The notes beneath the pieces were generated by a model that was not told where the DNA came from, searched no databases, and saw only the letters and a list, made by a program, of their open reading frames with translations. The position numbers were made by a program, and so were the translations under genes. From Bullera alba (Eukaryota; Basidiomycota; Tremellomycetes; Tremellales; Bulleraceae), in NCBI GenBank assembly GCA_001600095.1, contig BCIX01000004.1:1616586-1680585 (forward strand): a stretch of 64,000 nucleotides of DNA, written 5' to 3'. Shown piece after piece: positions 45,597 to 57,035 of this stretch (its first letter is position 1; each line of letters begins with the position of its first letter).

Positions 45597-45944
45597 AGTG
45601 GCTGACTTCAGCTGGGGTGTGGATGCTAGCGCATGTTGAGCCTGGATTGGTTGTTGACGAACGAGTTCTACTTGTGAGCGAGCAATTTCCCGTCTTCTGA
45701 GTTCTGAAACCTGAAACGCGTCTTCGATCGCATAACACCGAGAATGCACCGAGAGACACTGTAAGAGCGGTTGCAACGACGACAACGACACTCTGTCGCC
45801 TTCATCTCATCCTCGAATGTCCGGGCATCTACAGCGTATGGCCAGTGGGATATACCAATGCATGGAATGTAGCTGGCCGCCCTTCCAGCCCTATCACCTA
45901 AAGCAGCCTATCAGATCAACACGGCTAAGAAGCTGGACCGAGGC
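45597..45944. other. Spacer between EB1 and CHL1
   Basis: 348 bases between the EB1 stop and the CHL1 start, both minus strand. The CHL1 frame is open without a stop back to an upstream ATG at 45791, so part of this could encode an N-terminal extension; otherwise it is promoter and leader. Confidence 0.4.
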
Positions 45945-47284
45945 CTAAAACGTCTCCTCGTCTTCCAACTGCAGAGCCTGCACCTCGTCCTCGAGCGCAT
46001 TCTCGGGAAGCTCAAAGCCGTCCTGTCATCAATCAGCACGATGAATAGAGCACAGAGGACGTTAGACTCACCTCGGTCTGATACAGTATATCCTGCAACT
46101 TGCCCAAAACGACCTTTTCATCCTCCCCAACTTCCTCTACCGTCGAGCGTTCCTGCACAATGAGCTCGATGTTTCGTAGTTCTAAGCAAATGACATCAGC
46201 TCGTCCGAGTTGTGACATGCAGCCGGATAGACCTACTGCTGTAGTAGAAATCCCTCTCCTTCTCCAAAGCCTCGCAATGAGCCTGCATCTCGGCCAGCTG
46301 TCCTCTTAGCTCTTGCAGCTGAGAATTGCTCGCTGCCGAGACGGTCCGTGGTCCTGCTCCGCCCACTGGCGCCCGAGTCGCCGCTGTTCTGGCGCTTGAA
46401 ACGTTTCTCGATGACGAGGGCGCGGGTGCAGGGGGTGCAAAGCCGCCCCTAGATCATCGTATCAGCTTTCTGAAAAGACCAAAATGCTGGCAGCTACGCA
46501 CGATCGGCCAGAAGCGTCATATCCCTCTCCTCTCGAGTGCATATCCCAGTACTTCTTCAGCCACTGCATGAACTCGAGATTATCCTGCATCTTGCACCTA
46601 GCAAAAGGGGCGTCAGCGCTGTCTATGCGTGGGATGAAAGGGGCTTCACGCACTTGACCAGCTTCTCCACTGGTATAGGCTGAGTACCAAGTCAATACTC
46701 GTTCACAATTCATATCCCCTCTCGACCCACCTTGTCAATACCATGCGTCTTGAAGGCTTTCTGCAAGACCTTGAAGTTGTCCAGGTATTCGTAATCCATC
46801 CTCGCGTTGAACTTGACTTTGGACATGGGGAGGTCGCCTATTTGTACTCCTGAATCAGCTTGTCTTCGCTACAATTATCGCGGAAGGGCTAGCTGACCGA
46901 AGATGGAGTCGACAACCTGTCCAAGCGGACTGTCAGCTGATAGATCTCGACACGGGAACTGACATGCAGCTGACCTGGCAGTATGTGTATCCTTTGCCAC
47001 ACTCTTCGATCTTCTTCGGAGCATGCGCATCCAGCAAGTCGTTGAGCCAAGCAAGGAGCTCTCCCCGGGCTATAGACGGTGATCAGCGCTGACCGAGTAG
47101 TGACCGAAGTGACGGCGTCCTGGTCCTCAGTCTCAAGTCTGCCACATGCCCTCTGCCATCCTTCCCATGATCGATCCTGCCGCCGTATCCTGATGTCTTC
47201 CCACTCTCGGAAATCACTTCCAGTCCACCTCGTGCGGAACGTTGATTGCACCTGGCACTCACATTCTCCGACGTAGATGGACAT
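45945..47284 (-). CDS. BIM1: EB1/Bim1/Mal3 microtubule plus-end tracking protein
   Basis: Binds growing microtubule ends and recruits partners. Nine exons: 47284-47263, 47069-46975, 46916-46898, 46837-46731, 46679-46654, 46597-46502, 46448-46237, 46181-46072 and 46022-45945, giving 254 residues. The calponin-homology domain spans about 1-120 (ELLAWLNDLL, CGKGYTYCQVVDSIFGDLPM, YEYLDNFKVLQKAF, KLVKCKMQDNLEFMQWLKKY). A Ser/Ala/Pro linker, a coiled coil (LQELRGQLAEMQAHCEALEKERDFYYSKLRNIELIV) and the EB-homology part (VEEVGEDEKVVLGKLQDILYQTED) follow. The acidic tail ends EDEETF rather than the common EEY/F, still an acidic C-terminal aromatic residue fit for CAP-Gly binding. One exon is 19 nt; the first intron is longer than usual (193 nt). 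Confidence 0.94.
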
Positions 47285-47779
47285 TGTTTGATTGATGGTC
47301 TGGCCTGGTGGTTCTTGGGGGGTATGTCGAGTGTGCTGGGTATATCCTCTGAAGGAGTGATGCTACTGTCTACTCTTCTCTGCCTTGACTCCAGCAGACC
47401 AGTCTACAGTTGATCGACTATCACAGACAGGGCGAAGGGGTTGATGCGTTTATCCAAAAGTCGAAACGGAAACGCGGCGCGTCTCACCTTCGCGTGGATG
47501 CATCTCCCAACCTGAAACACGTGTTTAATCCACCCACTTTAACCCTCCATCCCAGCTGTTGACAGAACAAAAGGCTCCTCAACGTCTTGTCTCCAACCCT
47601 TCCATCTGGGACATTGAGGGCAACAACCATGGCGATAGGAGTACGGATGAACAAGGATGTACACCCTCCTCTACCCGCTATACAATCAAGCGGGTCCTGT
47701 TACTTGCCTGTCAACTCCTTCTCGAGACAGCTAAATCACCTTAGAGCAGTCGACTCTGCCTTGCCAACCTCTGTCAACC
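47285..47779. other. Divergent promoter between EB1 and P450 genes
   Basis: 495 bases between opposite start codons. Short plus-strand frames (47559-47744, 47587-48027) overlap the P450 start out of frame and are not supported. No TATA box or RNA gene recognised. Confidence 0.45.
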
Positions 47780-50001
47780 ATGGGGGTCACAATAGCAATG
47801 CCAGATCTGGCGATACGACTAGCTACTATCAAGGAATGTGTGCTGCTGCTCACATGTTATGTCGTGTCCAGAGCGATCCACTACTTTGTCGTGAAGCCGC
47901 TCACCTCGCCTCTCCGCAAGCTACAGCGCCCGCCGGAGGGGAAAGGCTTTCTGGGCCATTGGCCCGACATGATGGAGTGAGCGTCTCCTTCTTTCCTAGG
48001 GTATCTATCAGTATCAGACTAACTTAGACGTAGCTACTACAACGGAACGACGATAGACAAATGGGTCCAGGATTACGGCCCGACGTTCATGGTTCGCGGG
48101 CCATACTACGTCCACCATCGACTGTTCACAATGGACGCTAGGGCTGTATCCCACATCATGGCGAATCCCTACAGCTACGAAAAGCCCTGGATCCTAAGGC
48201 AGGTGTTGAAGCGATACATGTCCGAAGGGCTGGTAGTCGCCGAGGGACACAGACACAAGGTGCAGAGGAAGATCGTGCAGCGGTTGTTCAGCAGAAACAC
48301 CATGAGGCAGATGAACGAGGTTGTGGTGGAGAAGGCAAATCAAGTGAGTAGTCTTCAGACACGGGTGTGGGACAGTGAACAGGGCGAGTAAGGACAACGA
48401 CTTTCAAGGGATAAGGTCCGGGCCAGGAGAGCTTCACTCACCTCCTCAGTTCCGAGACGTCTTCACGGACCTGATCAACTCTTCCGAGCCAATTCACCCC
48501 ATCATCTCCCACCACGCCGCGCCCAAAGATGGCATCGTGGTCGACATGTACTCGGCCGCCTCGAGAGTCACCTACGATATTATCGGCCAAGTTGCCATCG
48601 ATCACACTTTCGACACACTTGGCCAGCCGCACGGAGAGGGGGGCGAGCTATTTGACAAATACGAGAAGATGCAGCAGATGGTCCCCGGAAGTGGGGGATA
48701 CAGGCAGGAAATCGGTGTTGTTCTTCCTTGGATCGACAAGATTGCCGTGAGTTCGCCGAGGGGACATTCGTATACCAAAAGCTCAGACTGATCTATCGCT
48801 CATCAGCCAACTGAAAACTCCAGAAGAGTAGACGCTGCGATGGGCCCACTGGAAGCACTCTCAAGAGCCAAGATCGCCGAGAGGAGGAAAGAAGTCGCCG
48901 AAGGCAAGAGGTCAGACGCCAGGGATCTGCTCTCACTCATGGGTATGTATCAGAAGTCAAAGCGTTGGCTGACCTCTGCAGTACGCGCCAATATGAGCAA
49001 TGACGTTGCACCCGATTGGAAGATGTACGATTCGGAGATCTCGGGTCAGCTGGCAACATTCGTCTTCGCAGGTTCGGACACCACAGCGTGAGTGTACATA
49101 ATGGGCTCCGACAAGTTAAGGCTGAACGAGTGCGCGTAGTGGGGCTATCGCATGGGGATTATTTGCGCTGGCTCGACATCCAGAGGTCCAGCAGCAGCTC
49201 AGGACGGAATGCCTGTCGTATGGCGAGAATCTACCATTTGAACAGATGGACGAGTTGCCCTTCCTCAACGCCACAGTCAAGGAGATCTTGAGGATGAGCC
49301 CCAGTTTCCCCAATACAGTGAGCCATTCTGCTAGCTAAAGTCTGATCAAGAGCTGGACACTGAGCAGGACATGTGTAGATCCGTATTGCCCGCAAAGACG
49401 ATATAATACCCTTGACAACGCCGATCGTCGACGTCGACGGTAAGACTTTGAACGAGGTCAGGATCAGAAAAGGTCAAATCGTGTGTCTGAAACTCGAGCC
49501 GCAATCATGGCACACAAGCTAAGCTGTGCTGCAGGTCCATTTACCCATCGAAGATTTGAACATGAGCGCCTCACTCTGGGGTCCCGACGCAAGGGAGTTT
49601 AGACCGTCGAGGTGGTTGGACCTGTCAAAATCCCACACATCGACTACCAAAGACCCCAACGATATGAAGAACACCACTTCGTTCAACGGCGATCCAAATG
49701 CCGGACCGGGCGTCTGGCCAAATATCATGACGTTTATCGATGGGCCCAGGCGCTGCGTGGGGTACAAGCTGGCTTTGATGGAGTGCAAGATATTGCTCTT
49801 CACCCTCGTCAGGAGTTTCACTTTCGAGCCTGTAGAAGGGGTCCGTATCGGGAAGTGGAACCTGTGAGCATCGTTGTCCCTTAGAGCCCTGCGCGCCAGC
49901 GCTAACGGGAGTACAGGTTCAGTACACGGCCATATGTTGTCGGCGAGCTAGCTAACACGGGGACCAGTCTGCCTCTGGTCGTCAAGGCGTACAAGGGATG
50001 A
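47780..50001 (+). CDS. Cytochrome P450 monooxygenase
   Basis: Haem-thiolate monooxygenase anchored in the ER membrane. Nine exons: 47780-47976, 48034-48343, 48450-48746, 48807-48942, 48982-49087, 49140-49317, 49379-49480, 49535-49863 and 49917-50001, giving 579 residues. An N-terminal anchor (LATIKECVLLLTCYVVSRAI) leads into a proline-rich hinge (RPPEGKGFLGH). The I-helix oxygen motif is FVFAGSDTTAGA, the K-helix ExxR is KEILRM, a PERF-like segment lies at REFRPSRWLD, and the haem loop is FIDGPRRCVGYKLALME with the thiolate cysteine. All key residues are present. It stands alone, without other biosynthetic genes, so a housekeeping or detoxifying role is more likely than a secondary-metabolite one; family number cannot be assigned by eye. 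Confidence 0.93.
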
Positions 50002-50465
50002 TCAGATCGAGCCAAGATCATCATGTAAGACTTGGGTAACAGATACATGCAAGACTTGAGCGATGTACGTATCAAACCGAAAACCAACGTCCGGAAGCCC
50101 TCCATGGTGATCCATGATAACGTCCACATAACCGAATGACCCTGTGCCAACGATGCTTCATTCAAATATCTGCCGAATCAACTTTCCGCTATTAGATCCC
50201 TGGGAGGATAGAGGCCTCGTCGGGTAGCGGTGTCGAGTGATGGGGTGGGTGTGGGTGGCGAGTTTCGTCTTGGAATGGTCAAAGAGAAGGGCAAACCGGT
50301 CGTCGCTGTTGAGAGCGATCTTGGTGAAAGGATTCCGCTGTTGAAGCGGAGCTGCAAAGCTGCATCGCGGAGCAGCCCGACAATGTGCGGTGGGCGTGTG
50401 GGCCTCATCTGCGTACTCGAGCGCCCTGCCGGTCGATGAAAGAGGAGTAGGCGGAGTCGAGACAT
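50002..50465. other. Convergent 3' region between P450 and MRM2
   Basis: 464 bases between two converging stop codons. Short frames on both strands (for example 50158-50505 minus) overlap the MRM2 end and carry no domain. Nothing else seen. Confidence 0.45.
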
Positions 50466-51574
50466 TTAAGTAGGGTCGATCCCGCGGTAACCCAGGCAGA
50501 CCCAATAGGCCTCGCTACTCTCTACCCCCCCGATCGTCAGCACAATCATTCACGGCAGAGCCAAAGACGACGTACCGCTCCGGGATTCCTTTGGCTTCTC
50601 CGTCAGGACTTTGCGAAATCTTGGTATCAGCACCTCGCGCTTGAACTCGTCGAGATCGGGGTGTGCAAAGTACTTGACGCTAAGCGAGGTTCAGCGTGGT
50701 ACAGAAGCGGAGCAGCGAACAAGGCGCAAAAGTCAGCTTCTGTCACTCACATGAAGTTGCCCCCCGGGTATCTCATCCTCCCGCCGATCAAAAAGTTGTC
50801 GCCTTTGCCCACCTTGAGCGTCTTGAGGGCGAACATCGTGGCGGCTTGTACGAGATCGAGCGAGGATTGGATATCCCTCGTCCGATGTCCACACATTGGC
50901 GCCATCATATCGCTCATCACGAGGTCGACCATGCCCTCAGTGTCGGGTTTTTGTCCTTCTTCAACCGATTCTTCTGTCGAATTCGGAGGTAGGACGAGAC
51001 CAAAGTCGGAATTGGTCAACTTCCGCTTATGTTCCTCCACTCTCCACTTGAGCTCTGCTTGGACGCTTGGGGAGAGAAAGTCGCCTTGGATGATGGTGAC
51101 CCCGCTCAGGGGTGGGAAATCGAGAATGTCACACGCGAACACTTTTCCATTCTCGCCAATCTTCTTACTGGCGACTTGTGACCATCCACCCGGTGCCGCT
51201 CCCAGATCCACCACTATCATCGGTCCTCTCGGTGTCCTCTGGCCCTCCTCCACAGGCACTTCTGCAGATCCTCCTTCGCTGGACTCCTCGGTGTCCGGAT
51301 TGAATCGCTTGTGGGCGGGGTCGAACTCTGAGACGTACTTTCGATTTCGGGGGGTAAGCAGATATGGGTGCTTTTCGCACAAGGACAGCAGCTTGAACGA
51401 TGATCGAGATCGATAAGCCGTGTTGCTGACCTTCTTGACAATCTGACCATCGGCTCCCAAAGGCGCTTTGTTGAGCGGGAGGGATCGAGCCCGGACATAG
51501 GGATCGCTGGCCTGTCGTGCCTTCCAGCGATTCGACGAGGCAGAGCTTTTCAGCAGCGCAAATGTCGTCCTCAT
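50466..51574 (-). CDS. MRM2: Mitochondrial 21S rRNA 2'-O-methyltransferase Mrm2 (FtsJ/RrmJ family)
   Basis: SAM-dependent methyltransferase that methylates a uridine in the A-loop of mitochondrial large-subunit rRNA. Exons 51574-50751, 50679-50576 and 50521-50466 give 327 residues. The start at 51574 begins a good presequence (MRTTFALLKSSASSNRWKAR); an ATG eight codons upstream (51598) is possible. The SAM-binding motif is IVVDLGAAPGGWSQVA. The catalytic K-D-K-E tetrad can be placed: K in RSRSSFKLL, D in VMSDMMAPMCGHRTRD, K in GGNFIVKYF and E in ESSEAYWVCLGYRG, the last two only after splicing. An acidic insert (about residues 95-125) separates the first helix from the SAM motif. Looks active. 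Confidence 0.93.
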
Positions 51575-51749
51575 CGTGTGTCGATCTTCCAGCAGCACAT
51601 CCCTGCCACCTCCCCTTCTTCACCGGTCAAAACTGCGACGGTAGTCTGATGTTGGATTGATGTTGGAGCAAAAACGAAATTCCTCACAACCCACTTGACC
51701 GAGATCGAACTTGCCTCCACTTCCAGTTCCGCAGCGATCAGGCCTCCGC

Positions 51750-51754
51750 AAAAA
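51750..51754 (-). terminator. Pol III oligo-T terminator of tRNA-Leu
   Basis: Five T residues on the minus strand start three bases after the tRNA 3' end, the usual RNA polymerase III stop signal. Confidence 0.7.
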
Positions 51755-51757
51755 TCT

Positions 51758-51852
51758 GTCAAAGGTGAGGTTCGAACTCACGCGGACTTGCGTCCATTCG
51801 ATGTCAAAAGATAACTTAAGTCGAACGCGGTAGACCACTGCGCCACTTTGAC
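51758..51852 (-). tRNA. tRNA-Leu (anticodon UAA) with 12-nt intron
   Basis: Ninety-five bases fold as a type II tRNA. The acceptor arms GTCAAAG and CTTTGAC pair fully; D-stem GCG/CGC; anticodon stem TTCGA/TCGAA with loop C-T-TAA-G; variable arm GGAC-GCAA-GTCC; T-arm GTGAG-TTCGAAC-CTCAC. Anticodon TAA (51816-51818) reads UUA/UUG leucine codons. A 12-nt intron (51803-51814, TTATCTTTTGAC in tRNA sense) sits after position 37, the canonical nuclear tRNA intron site. Internal A box (GGCGCAGTGGTCTA) and B box (GTTCGAACCT) are intact. It lies between MRM2 and SND2. Confidence 0.93.
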
Positions 51853-52041
51853 AAGAGCATCATTGGCGAAGCGATTTAGCATGGCTATAAACATTCAGCT
51901 ATCTCGGCATTGCCCTCCACTTCTCGGAGTCCAGTTGCCAGCAGCAAGCTGGGTGCTGGAGTTCGCAAGTTCGCCAAATGGTGCATTCGTACTGTACATC
52001 CTCCAGCCTGTTGTGCCTTTCACTCCCCCGCGACGCTCACA

Positions 52042-52849
52042 ATGGTACGTCAGACGTCAGGAAGACTGCTTTGCCTGACCATCTCCCACCTCCCAGGCTC
52101 GGGCATCTGATAAACGGATCGCAACGTCGAACGAGACGGCACTCAAGAATCTCCAATTAGGACTGCTCATTGTCAATGTAAGCGCTCAAGCTATACTCTC
52201 TTCCTGGACTCTCGCTGACATGGTCATCTACAGCTCGGATCACCCACCATCCGCTTTCTTCTATCCCTCATAACGTCGAGACACTTTATCCCCTCGAAGA
52301 AGGTCATCTTCATTCACATAGTCACGTTCGCCGCGAGCATATTCATATACAGATGGTTCAGCTTGATAGGCACACCTCGGCGAGACGGAGGGAGCGTCCG
52401 AGCCGGCGATGATCTGGGTGGGAAAGGCGTCATTGATCTGGCGTGGGACCTGTAAGTCGTCCCGGAACCCACAACACTCTCTCGCTCGCCGGCAGCTGAC
52501 TAGCGGGGCAGTGTCTACATGACCTGGATTTGCACGCTCGGTAGTGCACTTCTAGGCGATTGGGTCTGGTGGTTCATCCTCCTCGTAAGTACCTCCCTCA
52601 TCCCCCAACGTCAGCGTCATTGACCACCTGTCGGCTTAGATCCCGGTCTTTGGAGCATACAAGGCATTCTCGGTTCTCCAGCCTATACTAGGAATGTTCC
52701 TCCCGGGCCTCTTTGGCCCCAAAGCCCCCAAGGACGACACTGCTCCTGCGGCTAATGCGAACGAGCCGGGCATCTCGAAGAAGCAGGCGAAATTACAGGC
52801 TAGGGCGGAGAAGGGGGACAAGCGGATTCAACAGGTAAACAGGCGGTGA
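52042..52849 (+). CDS. SND2: ER targeting factor Snd2 (TMEM208 family)
   Basis: Small multi-span ER membrane protein of the SRP-independent (SND) targeting route. Exons 52042-52044, 52097-52177, 52234-52451, 52512-52584 and 52640-52849 give 194 residues. The first coding exon is just the ATG, followed at once by GTACGT; unspliced reading hits an early stop, while splicing gives MARASDKRIATSNETALKNL, the family start. Hydrophobic segments LGLLIVNLGSPTIRFLLSL, VIFIHIVTFAASIFIYRWF, VYMTWICTLGSALL and WVWWFILLIPVFGAYKAF follow. The tail is lysine-rich (KKQAKLQARAEKGDKRIQQVNRR). A possible extra splice site at GTAAAC near the end would only change the last few residues. Confidence 0.9.
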
Positions 52850-53265
52850 CCAGAATATCGGGTCAGCCCAGATGACTTAGGCACCATGAAGTAGCAGAAA
52901 CTATGGACTGGGTTGCTGCGTGCAGATCGTGACAAAAGGTGGTGCACGCAAGACGCACATTTACACAATCCCCGTCTCTGACTCCTAGGGCCGGACTGAG
53001 GTCGCGACCGGCATTGAAACCGTTCAAAAATGGGATGATACCTGTGACATCGGGTGTGGAACCCCCTACAAACTCCTAGCCACTAACCCCCCTCGCTGTG
53101 TCTATCCCCGACACGACATCACTTCCTCCCTCGCCTGATCCACCTGACTCTTTCGATCCTGTTGTTTCCTCCACTGACTGCCTATCTCCCCGGCCTCCGT
53201 CGATTCATTCAAGTCTCAATATTCTCGACCTGTTCGGTCTGAAGCCGATGAGCCTTGGCGATCCG
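52850..53265. other. Convergent 3' region
   Basis: 416 bases between the SND2 stop and the stop of the mitochondrial-protein gene. A 64-codon plus-strand frame (53098-53292) overlaps that gene and is probably spurious. Nothing else recognised. Confidence 0.45.
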
Positions 53266-54267
53266 TCATGGCTCCGGCGCGAACTTGATTGACCTGGCTG
53301 GAGCCGTGCTTGGCTGCCGTTTGCCCTGTCGATCCTTTTGGGCTGGCAGAGGCCGTTTTGACTGTTGGTATTCCGCCCGTCTTGACGGTGGCGCAGGGAT
53401 GTCCTGAACGCCCGCGCGGTTGAGCAGTTCGAGGGGATCCAAGGCCTCCAATGCTCCTCCCTTGTTATCCCACTCATCGGCAAAGTCTTCCACAGTGGTA
53501 CCCTTGGCCTCTAGCCATTCCTCGATACCGGCCAAACTTGGCATTGGGCTCTTCATCCCCGTACCACCTCTCTCCCAAGTTCCAAACAGGGCCTCCTTGA
53601 CCATTCTCTCCCTGGCCGTCATCTTGACATCGAGATCAAAGCTGCCGCCGTACGTCTGATCCCAGGCGTCATCGTGCTTTTTGAAGGTTTGCCAGTAGAT
53701 TGGCGCCTGGAGCTTTCTATCCGCCATGGCTCTCTGCTCGTCGCTTCGGAACAATCCTCCGCCATCTGGTTTCTCGATCAACTTTGCGCCTTCTCCTCTC
53801 TGCGCGAGCAGGTTGTTCTTCCAGGTGTTGTAATTGACAAACTCGGGTTCCGAGAATGTGAAACGGAAGGCGTTTTCGAAACCGATACCGATTTCAGAGG
53901 TATCGTGCATGAACGACGCCGCGGTGTGATGTAGCGAGACCATTGTTTCCAGTGCTTCTCGGGAGGAACCACCGGTGCTCAAGTTGACCGCCTTTTCTCT
54001 CTGTTTACGGGCAGGCGGGGGCGTGTGCTCCTTCCTCGGGTGTAAAGCCTCTCGTGCGACAGCTCGCTTTGCCTTTGACAGCGCTATACGCTCATCTTTC
54101 GTCCTCCGAGCAATCTCCCATTTCTTCTCCTTCTTTGGCTTTGTTGACAGATCCCCAGCATCCTCTGGTCGAGTGGATTCAGGTGCGATTTGGAGACTGG
54201 CGATTCCACGGGTGAGTGTCGAGATGGTCTGTCGAGACGACGAGGATCGAAGTGGGCCAAGCAGCAT
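53266..54267 (-). CDS. Probable mitochondrial protein of unknown function
   Basis: Unrecognised intronless gene of 333 residues, unusual beside intron-rich neighbours. Residues 1-30 (MLLGPLRSSSSRQTISTLTR) form a clear basic presequence with Ser/Arg/Leu. A lysine-rich helical part (about 40-95) follows. The best-ordered region is about 105-260, with HTAASFMHDTSEIGIGFENAF, FRFTFSEPEFVNYNTWKNNL, YWQTFKKHDDAWDQTYGG and MTARERMVKEALFGTWERGG. The C-terminus is Pro/Lys/Arg-rich. Size, charge and presequence would suit a mitochondrial ribosome or respiratory assembly protein, but I cannot name a family. Confidence 0.75.
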   Translation of the reverse strand: MLLGPLRSSSSRQTISTLTRGIASLQIAPESTRPEDAGDLSTKPKKEKKWEIARRTKDERIALSKAKRAVAREALHPRKEHTPPPARKQREKAVNLSTGGSSREALETMVSLHHTAASFMHDTSEIGIGFENAFRFTFSEPEFVNYNTWKNNLLAQRGEGAKLIEKPDGGGLFRSDEQRAMADRKLQAPIYWQTFKKHDDAWDQTYGGSFDLDVKMTARERMVKEALFGTWERGGTGMKSPMPSLAGIEEWLEAKGTTVEDFADEWDNKGGALEALDPLELLNRAGVQDIPAPPSRRAEYQQSKRPLPAQKDRQGKRQPSTAPARSIKFAPEP

Positions 54268-54634
54268 GGCGGATGATTTTATCTGGAGCAGCTGATAATC
54301 CCTGTAGGCTGCTGAAGGCCCCGTCTGACGATTGCGCGAGCGGTCTTGCTACCTATGTAGCAGCGATTGTTGGCACGCTGAAGACAGCAACCCAGACAGC
54401 AGCAGCATAGCCCAACTTTTGGTATCAGCTTATCACGAGCGAATCTGGAAAATACCACGTAAGGCTAAGTAGTGCGGAATCAAAAAGTTGACAACATGCA
54501 CCTGCAGCAAAACCATCCATCAGATGTGTGTTGTATGCTGTCATTTAGACACATCGACAGCAAGCACTCGCTCGAGCTGTAGCAGTAAGGAAGTCGGCTG
54601 AGCGGGGGAGAATATACCTAGCAGCGCCATTGCC
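54268..54634. other. Divergent promoter between mitochondrial-protein and UTP6 genes
   Basis: 367 bases between opposite start codons; holds AGACAGCAACCCAGACAGC (54386-54404), a short tandem repeat, and no gene. Confidence 0.45.
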
Positions 54635-57035
54635 ATGGAGAAAGTCCAATTCCAGCTGGAGGCAACTCTGCCCGAGCTCAAAGATCTGTACGAGAAGGGC
54701 CTGTTCACTCGAGTGAGTAACGATTCAGGAAAGAAGGGCTTCGCTAACGGGTTACTTATAGCATGAGATAGACCAGATCACGAAGAAGAGGACACAGTAC
54801 GAGACATCTTTGATCAGAAGGACGACGCGCAAGGAGGACTTCTTCAAGTATGCAGAGTATGAGATCAACCTGGAGCGACTGCGAAAGGTCAGATTCAGGC
54901 GGTTGAGTGAGTGCAGCCGTTTGAGAGCTTCTTGCGTACGCTAATGATCGGCCAGAGTATCATCTGAACCCACCGCCGCCATCCGCATCGACGTACTCTC
55001 TTCCTCGGAGAGCGATATACATCCTGAAGCGGGCAACGGCAAAGTTCACTTCGGACATCGCAGTCTGGCTGGCGTATGTCGAGTATGCGAGTAAAGAGGG
55101 GATGCGCAAGGTTGTGATCAAGGGCTTGACCAGGTGAGCAACACTGTCCGAATTCATCGTGACTAATGCTGATCATCTCGTAGTGCGCTGCAACACCATC
55201 CACTCTCGCCAGAGCTCTACCTTCTCCTGTCGTACCACCACCTGCACCCAGAGAGTCCGTTCCCAAGAGATCTCATTCCTGCCACCATCACCACATCCGA
55301 TTCTGCTCCCGATGAGCAGGCCACTGCATTCTCCCTCGAAGGCACGTCCTCCGCTCGCACAACACTACTGCTAGGCCTGAGAATGCTGCCACAATCCGAG
55401 GTCCTGTGGACCGAGTACATCAAGCTCGAACTGGGATGGGTGGAAGCGCTACGGAGGCGGTGGAACGTACTGGGCATCAGCGACGCCGTGGAGGGAGACT
55501 CGAGTGTACAGGCAGATTCGCTAGTTGGCGGAGAGGGGTCTTTCGGGCCTGACGGAGAGGATGCCAGAAAAGCCATCATTTCTGGTCAATTGGTCATTCA
55601 CGCCCTCAACTCTGCCTTTCAATCACTCAAGGGGAACACCATCGAGGGTGCCAGGTTTAGACAATCCCTCATCGACATGCTGCGCGTGTATCCCAGTTCG
55701 CTACGGAGTCGCTGCCTGGACATCGTGTACGACGACCTGGGAAGCGTCGCCGAGTCGAGTGGACAAGCCGCCGCCAGAGCGAGATTGATCGTCATGACCA
55801 AGAACCTGTATGATCGGGCGTACGTGCCTGGACAGGAGGAGCAGTCGGGTATCTTGCTGGAAGGCGTGGAGCTAGTGGAGGAACTGGGAAGGATAGGCAA
55901 GACGATTAGGCAACAGGCGAAACAGCGGGGTCCAGAGTGGATCGAGGTCGCGGGAGAATGGCTTGTGCTGAGAGTCAAGGAGATGAGCAGTAATACGGAT
56001 CTTGTGAGTCGACCAGCATCACACCTGGTCATCCACTGATTATTGTATCAGCGCGACTACCTCCTTTCCGTGCTCACATCCTTAACAACGCCGAAGCTTC
56101 GCCCTTCCGCCAAACTCCTCGTCCTGCACCTCAATCTCTTCTTGTCGATATCTAGCGATCCCGCAGAGAGAGTCAGAGTCGCTCGAGCCCACGCCGGCCA
56201 ATATCCCTCTCATGCGGGGCTGCAGTATTCGAGATTGAAGCTGGAAGTGGAATCGGGCAACGTCTCGGACACTTCGTCAATCGCTCAGAATATGGTACAG
56301 GCCGTCACGGTCTCTGGCCTATCGGCAGAGGAGCAAGTGGATGTCAGGAAGATCTGGATTGAATGGATAGCTCACGAGGAAAGAGTCCACGGGAACGCCG
56401 GGGCGGGGATGGCGGAGTCTTGGGAACGGATCCTCAAATTGTCGACCAAGATCAACGTCGCATATCCCCTCATCCACACATTGGTCCTCGGGGCTTACTT
56501 TGCCATGGACGGCAAAGATCGACATCAAGACCCTACGGCGGCGTTGAATACTGTTCAGATGATCAAAGAGCGATACAGGCCACAAAGCCCGTTCTACAGC
56601 TTGGTCTTCAGCTACATCCTCGCGCACTCCGCCTCGGATGCGAAGCTGTATCCCACCTTGGCGAAGCTATATGAGATGTGGAGATCGGCCTGCACGAACG
56701 ACGCCGAGAGGATGGCCGCGGTCTTGACCTGGTCTCAATGGCTCTTGGAGAACCAAAAGGCCAAGGAAGCCAACTCTGCCATCGACACATTGCGAGTAGA
56801 GCTCAGAGCAAAGTCGGAACGTCTGGTTTCCGCACTTGACGCACAGTGGAATGAGCTGTTGGATCGGTATACCTCCAGAAAAGGAGGCCCGCAGAGGTAC
56901 TTGGGCCTGGAGGACAATCTGGCGCTCATTGGTTGGTCCGATTTGGTCAGCATCACTGGGATCCCGCCGCTCAACGACGAGGCAGAGAGCGAAGATGTGG
57001 AGATGTCAGAGGGGTTCAGCAGGGAGGACGACTAG
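54635..57035 (+). CDS. UTP6: U3 snoRNP/SSU processome protein Utp6
   Basis: HAT-repeat scaffold of the UTP-B module, needed for 18S rRNA maturation in the nucleolus. Exons 54635-54712, 54762-54906, 54956-55133, 55184-56003 and 56052-57035 give 734 residues. The N-terminus is highly typical: MEKVQFQLEATLPELKDLYEKG, HEIDQITKKRTQYETSLIRR, KEDFFKYAEYEINLERLRK. HAT repeats (AVWLAYVEYASKEGMRKV; ELYLLLSYHHLHPESPFPRD; VLWTEYIKLELGWVEALRRR) continue to about residue 650, and the C-terminus is acidic. The 55184-56003 exon holds an extra insert (about GDSSVQADSLVGGEGSFG) that is probably a loop. Phases close throughout. Confidence 0.9.

Noticed and set aside
47780..50001. P450 as part of a secondary-metabolite cluster
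   Set aside because: Neighbours are EB1, MRM2, a tRNA and SND2; no synthase, transporter or regulator is adjacent.
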